Part shown: piece after piece, positions 1-6,204 of the stretch
Layout of the letters: the number at the start of each line of letters is the position of its first letter
How positions within the stretch are numbered: the stretch's first letter is position 1
Source of the DNA: a virus
Virus record (IMG/VR): IMGVR_UViG_3300028837_001340
Span: 1 to 45,496 of that record
Length of the DNA: 45,496 bases
Strand: one strand, 5' to 3'
Position numbers and translations under genes: made by a program
The notes under the pieces: generated by a model
What the model was told of the DNA's origin: nothing
Database searches by the model: none
What the model saw: only the letters and a program-made list of their open reading frames with translations

Positions 1-28
1 CCCCCACACTCTTTATACGGACATTATT

Positions 29-421
29 ATGAAAACTGAAATCCTCAAGACAGCATCCTACGGCAACCGCACCATCAAGCTTTCCAAGCTCACGGTTCGT
101 CCTGGCGGCCATGCGATCACCAAGTCGATCTACCGAGTGGAGACATTCTACAACGGTCGCCCCGCTTGTTCGGTTATGCCAACAAGCTTTAGCGAGGCGG
201 ATGAGCTGTACTTCAAGCCAAGCGCGTTTTGGTGCACTCAGCATAAGGGTCGCATCTTCTTTCATGAGGCGCAGTTCGCCCTTAACGAGCATTGGAAGGC
301 GATGGCCGACCTGCCTCGTCTGGATGATGAGATCGAGGAGTACCTGGACGACGACGAGTGGATGGATCACCTGCCCTGCCGCCTGCCCCCTCTTTCGACT
401 GAGGGTTTTAGACCGAAATAA
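29..421 (+). CDS. Hypothetical protein, 130 aa
   Basis: I do not recognise the family. The reading frame is open for 130 codons with codon use like its neighbours, begins with ATG near the window edge, and ends just before a copy of the recurrent promoter at 425. The C-terminal third is strongly acidic (an EEYLDDDEW stretch near residue 103) and then turns proline-rich. No signal peptide, membrane segment or catalytic motif is visible. No clear Shine-Dalgarno is seen in the 28 bases available upstream, so the start is the first ATG rather than a proven one. The place among small promoter-proximal early genes suggests an accessory early function. Confidence 0.65.
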   Translation: MKTEILKTASYGNRTIKLSKLTVRPGGHAITKSIYRVETFYNGRPACSVMPTSFSEADELYFKPSAFWCTQHKGRIFFHEAQFALNEHWKAMADLPRLDDEIEEYLDDDEWMDHLPCRLPPLSTEGFRPK

Positions 422-424
422 AGG

Positions 425-452
425 TTTACATTCGGTAAGAGTATGGTAGAAT
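425..452 (+). promoter_or_regulatory. Recurrent phage promoter, copy 1
   Basis: TTTACA at 425-430 and TAGAAT at 447-452 with a 16-base spacer. The spacer starts ATTCGGTAA, giving the TTAC-N5-GTAA dyad shared by most copies. The -10 sits in the conserved TGGTAGAATGG block. It drives the 496 gene pair. Confidence 0.8.
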
Positions 453-460
453 GGGTTCAA

Positions 461-481
461 CGGTTAACGGTTAACGGTTAA
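461..481 (+). repeat. Three tandem CGGTTAA heptamers in a 5' leader
   Basis: CGGTTAA occurs three times head to tail between the promoter at 425 and the TAGGAG ribosome site at 482. It lies entirely in the untranslated leader. No other promoter copy in the window has it. Confidence 0.9.
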
Positions 482-495
482 TAGGAGAAAAGAAT

Positions 496-699
496 ATGTA
501 CGAATTACGCATCTGGCTCGACGGCGACGCCTGGCTCCATCGCGAAGAACCTGAGTTCAAAAACGCGATGCAGACGAAGGCGGTCGGAGACTTTGACAAA
601 GCTAAGGCTCTTGCCGACGCGGTATGGGCGGCAGACGGTTATGCTGAGATCTACGACGAGATGCAAGAGTGGGTCTACACTGGCGGCGACGACGTATGA
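496..699 (+). CDS. Hypothetical small acidic protein, 67 aa
   Basis: ATG at 496 has TAGGAG at 482-487 as ribosome site and lies directly downstream of the first recurrent promoter. The product starts MYELRIWLDGD, is acidic and rich in Trp and Ala, and has no recognisable domain, signal or membrane segment. Its TGA overlaps the ATG of the next small gene (ATGA), so the two are probably translationally coupled. Function unknown; an early accessory protein is the most that can be inferred. Confidence 0.7.
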   Translation: MYELRIWLDGDAWLHREEPEFKNAMQTKAVGDFDKAKALADAVWAADGYAEIYDEMQEWVYTGGDDV

Positions 700-827
700 G
701 AACGTGGATAGCCAAAACCATTGACGGCCGCCAGGCGATTGTGTCTGGATTTACCGAGAGTGAGGCACGCCAAAAAGCTGAGAACGAATTGGGCTGGGGC
801 GAGATCATAAGCTGGAGCGAAATGTAG
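696..827 (+). CDS. Hypothetical protein, 43 aa
   Basis: A short frame starts at the ATG that overlaps the TGA of the preceding gene by four bases and ends at TAG 825-827. The product begins MRTWIAKTIDGRQAIVSGF and ends in ELGWGEIISWSEM. The pattern of a beta-hairpin followed by a short helix (TESEARQKAENELG) is typical of small phage proteins in which a sequence predicts strands plus helix, but I know no function. Coupling to the upstream gene is the main support for its being real. Confidence 0.6.
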   Translation: MRTWIAKTIDGRQAIVSGFTESEARQKAENELGWGEIISWSEM

Positions 828-840
828 AACAGAATTCTGC

Positions 841-921
841 GGCGGGATTTGCTGCCCAATGCGGATAGTCCAAGGGAACCTCCCCTGGTTACGGGCCGCC
901 CACACCGTGGATGACGTGGGC
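841..921 (+). other. Hairpin-rich intergenic segment
   Basis: The 100 bases between 828 and the promoter at 931 hold no gene. GGCGG (841-845) can pair with CCGCC (896-900), enclosing a CCAAGGG/CCCCTGG stem-loop near 870-888. A separate GCCCAC (898-903) / GTGGGC (916-921) hairpin overlaps the outer stem and would compete with it. There is no U-run, so it is not a standard terminator. It could be a small RNA, an attenuator or the 3' end of the upstream mRNA. Confidence 0.35.
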
Positions 922-930
922 AACTAATTG

Positions 931-959
931 TTTACATGATGTAAGAGTCATGGTAGAAT
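931..959 (+). promoter_or_regulatory. Recurrent phage promoter, copy 2
   Basis: TTTACA at 931-936, TAGAAT at 954-959, spacer 17. The TTTAC-N5-GTAA dyad is present (TTTACATGATGTAA). The leader is short, without the mini-ORF, and leads to the 39-residue gene at 984. Confidence 0.78.
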
Positions 960-983
960 GGTCTCAACAAAATGGAGATCAAC

Positions 984-1103
984 ATGAAAACGAAAAACCC
1001 CGTGGCGAAGTTTGCCAAACAGGTCAACAAGGCGCACGTCTTTAGAGACCGCAAAAAAGCAATGAAGCGAGGTGCTACCAAGCACAAAGGAGAATGGAAA
1101 TGA
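984..1103 (+). CDS. Small basic protein, 39 aa
   Basis: ATG 984 follows a GGAGATC ribosome site and the promoter at 931. The product starts MKTKNPVAKFAKQVNKAH and continues with a lysine/arginine-rich stretch (RDRKKAMKRGATKHKGEWK). Tiny, very basic proteins with a DRKKAxKRGxxKHK signature are common in the early regions of many tailed phages, and their function is unknown; nucleic-acid binding is an inference from charge. TGA is at 1101-1103. It would be missed by a 60-residue cutoff. Confidence 0.65.
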   Translation: MKTKNPVAKFAKQVNKAHVFRDRKKAMKRGATKHKGEWK

Positions 1104-1140
1104 CGCCGTCACGGGGATGAAGCTGTGAGATCGTCGTCTA

Positions 1141-1290
1141 GGTACCACGGTTTACTTGTCAACTTGGGAGGTATATAGTGGTATCCCCTTGACGACACCA
1201 AGTGTCAGCGGATTACGGACAAAAAAATACCTCACTCGCGGCAAACGAATGAGGTATCAGGCGGGGGGCTTTGTCAAGTATGACAGAGCC
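1141..1290. other. Cluster of four inverted repeats upstream of the primase gene
   Basis: The 226 bases between 1103 and 1330 contain no gene but four dyads. They are: an imperfect GGTACCAC/GTGGTATC pair (1141-1148 and 1178-1185); GACAC-CAA-GTGTC (1194-1206); ATACCTCA-N15-TGAGGTAT (1227-1234 and 1250-1257); and a 10-bp stem with one G-U pair, GGCTTTGTCA-AGTA-TGACAGAGCC (1267-1290). None is followed by a U-run on the + strand. On the - strand the third stem would be followed by seven U residues. Position directly before the replication primase makes an origin or a transcription-control region possible. Confidence 0.45.
1151..1179 (+). promoter_or_regulatory. Sigma70-like promoter for the primase gene
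   Basis: TTTACT at 1151-1156 and TATAGT at 1174-1179 with a 17-base spacer. It lacks the GTAA dyad and GGTAGAATGG block of the recurrent family. The whole promoter lies inside the first inverted repeat (1141-1185), which suggests control by a dimeric regulator. Confidence 0.55.
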
Positions 1291-1329
1291 CATTATACAC
1301 ACTAGGGCGAATAAGAACACGGGCGGCGG

Positions 1330-3696
1330 ATGGTGGCAAGACAAAAGCAAGATGACCAGCTTACTCACGAATTCATGGAATCAATCCAATGGTTCCTGGA
1401 TCACGACCTCAAGATAATCAAACTCAATCGGTACGGCAGCAGTAAAGACTGCAAGGCACCCGCCTCATTAGGATGGCGCGAGAATCCGGGACTGACTAAA
1501 CGCCAGGCATACGCAGCGGTGAGAGCCGGCCACAATTTAGGGTGGGCACCAACAGGTGAACACCTCGTAATAGACGTCGATCTCCACGGCGATAAGAACG
1601 GCCTCAAAACATACGACAAATTTAAGCACATTCTGCCAGCTGAGCATTTGATCCCAAGGGTCGACTCATCGCGAGGCGGGTTCCACCTCTACTTCCGCAA
1701 AGATCCCGACACTCATATAGGAAGGCAGCGACTCAAACGCGAGTACGGAGTCGGTGTCGATATCATCGCGAATGGTATGGTCGTCATTCCATCATCGATT
1801 CACCCAGCAACGAAGCTACCGTATAAGTTCGCCAATACACCAGACGACATTCCCTTCTGGACCGACGAACTCAAAGACCTCCTCACCTTCACCCCCACGC
1901 ATAACCAAACTACCGAACCGACATTGACCTCCGACGAGTTGGAGTTCTACCTGGACTGCTGTGACAACGAGGACCTCGACTACGAAGAATGGTTTGAGGT
2001 CGGTTGTGCTATCCACTTTGAGACAGGCGGCGAAGGGTTTGAGATCTTCGACGAATGGTCAGCACTCTCTGGCAAACATGATCCGGACATAACCATTACG
2101 AAGTGGGAGTCGATGGGCAATTACGGTGGCAGCCCAATTACCGGCGCGACCTTACAACGACACGCCAGGGAGAACGAAGACACGGCAGGCATGGTCAGTC
2201 AATATGAGGCCGCCAAAGATTTCGGCGCGATGCCAAAGGTACCGCGAGTTGATCAACGGAACAATGACCCCGAGGCTGAGTACGGCGGTCTAAGCATCAT
2301 CGACCCCGCTGGTAAAAAGGCGAAGCAAACGGTCTGGTTCATGCGAGGGTTTATCCCCGCCGTCGGTCTAACGCTCTTCGTTGGTGAGACGAAGTCAGGC
2401 AAGTCTACGATCTCCGAGTTGATATATAGTCACGTCGTCGGACAAAAACCGTGGCCGGGTATGGCGGACGGGAATCACCGACCACCCCCGGGTAAAGTGC
2501 TATACTTCAACCTGGAGGATGCTCGCGAAACAGTGCTCTACCCAAGACTAGCGGCTTACGGTGTCAAGGAGTCAAGCCAACTACTACTAGGCGAAGGAAC
2601 GGTTCACACGAAGAAGGGCAAGACTGAGTCATTCAACATCGGCAGGCACCTCGGCTATATGGAAGAGGCTCTCATAAACGACCCAGATATTAGGCTAATC
2701 GACCTCGATCCAATCAACAGTTTCATGCCGTCGGGTAACGCCATTGATTCTTATAACGACGCCACTCTCCGCTCCATCCTAGATCCGCTTCAACACCTCG
2801 CAATCAAATACAACGTCGCCATAGTCGCGAAGATGCACTACAGCAAAAACAGGCAAGGCGGATACTTTGATCCAGGTCGTATCGCGGGCGGCAGCGCGTT
2901 CCAGTCAACCGCTCGTATGATCCTGGCGGTGGCCAAGCATCCCACACTCGCACATCACTCTGTCATCCTCGCCGATCGGGGAAACCAGAAAGCGCGTGAG
3001 GCGGCCTACATCATTCAAACCGAGATGATAGACACCTCCGACCTCGTTGAATACGAAGAGCTGGACGAGAAATACTCCGGGTACAGTACCGATGGCGAAT
3101 CCAAGTCGGTCGCCGTCGCCAGGTTCATGGACTACATCGAGGATAAGCCGGTTTACGATTGGGAGCGCGAATTCAACACGGCTCTGGCCGAAGCAAACGA
3201 GGGCGAGCTAATAGAAGCTCAAGACCAACTCATCAACATCGTCGAGGAGGCGGTACAACTCAAAGGATTGGAATACGCATACTGGACAGCTCCTGAGTTC
3301 GAGCACTTTATGCAAAACGTATCCAGCTACGGCGACACGACGATCAACAAAGCGAAGACCATTCTCAAGGATCGCGGTCGGCTTCACACTCAAAACGTTG
3401 CGGGTACTTGGTATCATTGGTTGGTCGACGATCTCACCGAGCCTGACGAGGTAGCAGTGTTTAATGCGGAGATGGAGAATAAGATCCGCCGCGAAGTGTT
3501 AACCCTCGACCAGGAAATCCTCGTCTACCTCGAAAGCAAATTCCCCATGGACACCAAATATGAGACACTGTACAAAGTGTTCGACAAGCACCCTAACGGA
3601 TCCGTACAGAAGGCCTGCCAAAAACTAGTCAAAGACGGGACGGCGGACAGTCATAAAAAGCCGGGTAGCAATACTCGATATATAGGGGCGACGTAA
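1330..3696 (+). CDS. Primase-polymerase / RepA-like helicase fusion
   Basis: The 788-residue protein combines two replication activities. Residues about 15-180 are a bifunctional primase-polymerase (prim-pol) domain: the DxD metal pair is at D82/D84 (LVIDVDLHGD) and the SRGGFHLYF motif at 114-122 carries the nucleotide-binding His119. Residues about 203-285 resemble the PriCT_2 linker domain. From about 335 a RecA-like RepA/AAA_25 ATPase follows, with Walker A GETKSGKST at 352-360, a LEDA motif near 395, and a Walker B-like hydrophobic run ending LIDLDPIN near 460. It should prime and unwind DNA at the phage origin. The start ATG at 1330 has only a weak GGCGG upstream. The hairpin cluster directly 5' may be its control region or the origin. 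Confidence 0.9.
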   Translation: MVARQKQDDQLTHEFMESIQWFLDHDLKIIKLNRYGSSKDCKAPASLGWRENPGLTKRQAYAAVRAGHNLGWAPTGEHLVIDVDLHGDKNGLKTYDKFKHILPAEHLIPRVDSSRGGFHLYFRKDPDTHIGRQRLKREYGVGVDIIANGMVVIPSSIHPATKLPYKFANTPDDIPFWTDELKDLLTFTPTHNQTTEPTLTSDELEFYLDCCDNEDLDYEEWFEVGCAIHFETGGEGFEIFDEWSALSGKHDPDITITKWESMGNYGGSPITGATLQRHARENEDTAGMVSQYEAAKDFGAMPKVPRVDQRNNDPEAEYGGLSIIDPAGKKAKQTVWFMRGFIPAVGLTLFVGETKSGKSTISELIYSHVVGQKPWPGMADGNHRPPPGKVLYFNLEDARETVLYPRLAAYGVKESSQLLLGEGTVHTKKGKTESFNIGRHLGYMEEALINDPDIRLIDLDPINSFMPSGNAIDSYNDATLRSILDPLQHLAIKYNVAIVAKMHYSKNRQGGYFDPGRIAGGSAFQSTARMILAVAKHPTLAHHSVILADRGNQKAREAAYIIQTEMIDTSDLVEYEELDEKYSGYSTDGESKSVAVARFMDYIEDKPVYDWEREFNTALAEANEGELIEAQDQLINIVEEAVQLKGLEYAYWTAPEFEHFMQNVSSYGDTTINKAKTILKDRGRLHTQNVAGTWYHWLVDDLTEPDEVAVFNAEMENKIRREVLTLDQEILVYLESKFPMDTKYETLYKVFDKHPNGSVQKACQKLVKDGTADSHKKPGSNTRYIGAT

Positions 3697-3733
3697 ACGA
3701 AGACCAAAGACAGCCTTTTTCTCATAATAACTA

Positions 3734-3762
3734 TTTACCTTTGGAAATAATAAGCGTATAGT
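3734..3762 (+). promoter_or_regulatory. Sigma70-like promoter for the methyltransferase operon
   Basis: TTTACC at 3734-3739 and TATAGT at 3757-3762, spacer 17, in an AT-rich gap between the primase and the methyltransferase. It shares the TTTAC start but not the GTAA or GGTAGAATGG blocks of the recurrent family. It resembles the promoter at 1151 in its TATAGT -10. Confidence 0.6.
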
Positions 3763-3803
3763 AGTTCCATCAATTAAACCAAACCAAACAAGAGCGGCGA
3801 CAC

Positions 3804-4568
3804 ATGACAGACGACAATGACGGAATAGAGATATTCTGCGGGGACTCACTCGAAGTTCTATCCGCAATGAGCAATGAGATTGACTTGGTCTTCGGTGATA
3901 TACCGTATCCAGGCATGACCATCCACGACGGATCTACCAAGAAACTGAGCGACAAAGGTTGGTTCCAAGAGTTCGGCGATCTCGCATTCTTCGTTGAGCA
4001 GGCACTCACTAAGACAGGCGTCATGGCGATCCTACTCAACTCCAAAGAGTCAGTGAGGTTCCGCTACGAGTTTGTAAATCATGTGCAGAAAACGACCGGC
4101 ATGGTTTTAGTGGACGAGATCATGTGGCTCAAGCCGTCTATCATTCCAGGCCGAGCCGGTAAAGGCACGTCCAAATTCCGCCAAGCATTCGATCCAGTAT
4201 TGATCTTCGCAAAGAATCCCAAGGACTTCACCTTCAACGCGGTCAACATCGACGGCGAAGACATGCGCGAGATGAATGGCTACTCACGGATGCACGTCAA
4301 CATATTCCGAGGTATGTCCGGGAAAGATGCTGACTACGTTCAAGCCAAAAAGGATACGGACTCCGATCACAAAGGCCGATGTCCTGAGAAGCTCGTCCAA
4401 TATCTGGTCAGCATGTATACCAACGAACTCGATTATGTGTGCGATCCATTCCTCGGTAGCGGCACAACCGCCGCCGCTTGTAAACGTCTCAACCGGGATT
4501 GCCTCGGTATTGACATCAACCCCGACAACATCAAACTGGCGAAGGCCTACGTAAGGAGCGTGAAGTGA
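3804..4568 (+). CDS. Beta-class DNA N6-adenine/N4-cytosine methyltransferase
   Basis: The catalytic motif IV comes first (VFGDIPYPG, D32-I-P-Y35) and the AdoMet-binding motif I is near the C-terminus (CDPFLGSGTT, 213-222, followed by GIDINPDN). This order defines the beta class of amino-methyltransferases (N6_N4_Mtase family). The catalytic tetrad is DIPY rather than the usual DPPY or SPP[YW], so the target base (adenine N6 or cytosine N4) cannot be fixed by motif alone. At 254 residues it is a compact orphan enzyme with no restriction partner nearby, suggesting protection of phage DNA or a regulatory mark. Its TGA overlaps the GTG of the carbamoyltransferase, so the two are coupled in one operon. 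Confidence 0.88.
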   Translation: MTDDNDGIEIFCGDSLEVLSAMSNEIDLVFGDIPYPGMTIHDGSTKKLSDKGWFQEFGDLAFFVEQALTKTGVMAILLNSKESVRFRYEFVNHVQKTTGMVLVDEIMWLKPSIIPGRAGKGTSKFRQAFDPVLIFAKNPKDFTFNAVNIDGEDMREMNGYSRMHVNIFRGMSGKDADYVQAKKDTDSDHKGRCPEKLVQYLVSMYTNELDYVCDPFLGSGTTAAACKRLNRDCLGIDINPDNIKLAKAYVRSVK

Positions 4569-6196
4569 AGACACTACTACTGACCCTCGGTCACAACTCA
4601 ACAGCATGCGTCATCGATAACGATACGCGTAAAATCATCGGCTACGAAGAAGAACGACTCACTCAAATCAAAGGCGACAGCTCATTCCCCGAGATGGCGA
4701 TCCTGGAGATTGGCCGACACATCGATCTCAACACGATTGATACGTACATGATCTCGCATTGGTTTGATAACTTCGACATCAACAAGGTCACGAAATACTG
4801 GGATCCCGTTACGCTCTACGCTTTGGTATCCAATGCCGTCTATTACAATCCTGGTCTCAGTCATCATGACATGCATGCGTACAGCGCCTTAGCATTCGCC
4901 GAGAACTTCACCACCGTCGACAACACATGGCACACCTTGGTAGTGGATGGGTTCGGCAACAACCAGGAAGTCATTAGTCTATATAAGTACGTAGGCGGTC
5001 ATCCCGAATTATCCCTCGTACGACGAGCTCGCGGTTACAACTTCTCGCTTGGATTGATGTTTCAGTATGCGGCAGAGTCCTGCAACATGCATCCACATCA
5101 CGATGTCTATAAATTCCTCGGGTACCGTTCCAAGATTATGGAGAAGGAGACGCCGTACTTGAATGAGGTCGCCAGGCGATTAGCTGCTCCTATCCTCCAA
5201 CGAATTAATGTGAGTGACAGCGCCAACGATGTGGTCAAGCACGATCAACTCATCGACTACCTCGACCTGGAAGCGACGAAGAATTACTGGCGCATCACGT
5301 TTGAGGAGTTTAATGGTGACCGGATCAAGATCGGCTATCTCATCCAAGCGATACTAGAATTGGTGGTGCTCGACATCGTAAGGGTATGGGGAGTCAAGAA
5401 ATTAATGGTAGCAGGCGGCACATTCTACAACGTCCGTCTCAACCACAAGCTGGCCGACAAGTTGGAGAGGTTCTGCCCAATGCCTCTGGCCGGTGATCAA
5501 GGCGGAGCACTCGGCGCGTACCGATACACGGTCGGCCGGAAGGGGATTGAGTTCGGCAACTTATGTTGGGGACCGAGGCGTCCGCTTATCGATACCGTTC
5601 TTTCACCCCCGCGGTTCCAGACAGTCAAGTCATTCAAAGGCGCGATGCCTCTTATCCGCAACGCGTTAGATCAAGGCCTGATCGTCAATGTGGTGAGACC
5701 CGATATGGAATTCGGACCTCGAGCATTATGCCGTACCTCGACATTGGCTCGGCCAACCAAGTTCCACGTCAGTGCGATCAACACTTATAACGGCAGAGAC
5801 ACGGTGATGCCAATGGCCCCCGCCGTTTCATACGGCAAGGCGATGGACCTGTTCCACGTCGAAGACTTGCTCAAGGTACCTGGCTCCGATCGGTTTATGA
5901 TCGTGGCGCATGAGTATAAGTCACTCGACCCCGAAGGATTCCGAGGCGCAGCGCTTGAAGATGAAGGCGCATGGACTGGTCGACCTCAAATCGTGACGGC
6001 CTTGGAAGATCCTACTCTCCAACAGCTACTCGAGGAAGTCAAGTGGGATTGCGTAATCAACACCAGCTTCAACGGTCACGGCGTTCCCATAGTGTTTACC
6101 CGCAAACAGGCGATGACACTTCATTGGAAATGGTTGGGGATCCAGGAAGAAATAGAAGGGCCTGACTTCGTAACCTTCTACTGCATCGATGAGTAG
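4565..6196 (+). CDS. NodU/CmcH-family carbamoyltransferase
   Basis: This 543-residue enzyme has the two-domain plan of O-carbamoyltransferases that use carbamoyl phosphate and ATP to carbamoylate a hydroxyl group. The N-terminal ASKHA/Kae1-like half shows LGHNSTACVI at the start, the metal-binding LSHHDMHAYSAL motif (H100, H101, H104) and VVDGFGN (D128). The C-terminal half shows EFGPRAL (382-388) and NTSFNGHG (499-506). The start is GTG at 4565, overlapping the methyltransferase stop (GTGA). A tailoring role on a hydroxymethylated base fits the hydroxymethylase encoded at 11600; this substrate is an inference. The tetrapeptide after EFGPRAL is CRTS where relatives usually have G-x-RS. Alternatives are carbamoylation of a host metabolite or a surface sugar. 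Confidence 0.9.
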   Translation: MKTLLLTLGHNSTACVIDNDTRKIIGYEEERLTQIKGDSSFPEMAILEIGRHIDLNTIDTYMISHWFDNFDINKVTKYWDPVTLYALVSNAVYYNPGLSHHDMHAYSALAFAENFTTVDNTWHTLVVDGFGNNQEVISLYKYVGGHPELSLVRRARGYNFSLGLMFQYAAESCNMHPHHDVYKFLGYRSKIMEKETPYLNEVARRLAAPILQRINVSDSANDVVKHDQLIDYLDLEATKNYWRITFEEFNGDRIKIGYLIQAILELVVLDIVRVWGVKKLMVAGGTFYNVRLNHKLADKLERFCPMPLAGDQGGALGAYRYTVGRKGIEFGNLCWGPRRPLIDTVLSPPRFQTVKSFKGAMPLIRNALDQGLIVNVVRPDMEFGPRALCRTSTLARPTKFHVSAINTYNGRDTVMPMAPAVSYGKAMDLFHVEDLLKVPGSDRFMIVAHEYKSLDPEGFRGAALEDEGAWTGRPQIVTALEDPTLQQLLEEVKWDCVINTSFNGHGVPIVFTRKQAMTLHWKWLGIQEEIEGPDFVTFYCIDE

Positions 6197-6204
6197 GCGG
6201 TACC

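Noticed and set aside
841-902. tRNA gene suggested by GGCGG...CCGCC ends about 60 bases apart
   Set aside because: No T-arm GGTTCRANTCC-like sequence, no anticodon stem, and the internal stem does not fit cloverleaf geometry.
1221-1257. Minus-strand terminator (8-bp stem followed by seven U residues)
   Set aside because: No minus-strand gene ends here and all genes for 25 kb are on the + strand. I kept the dyad only as part of the hairpin cluster.
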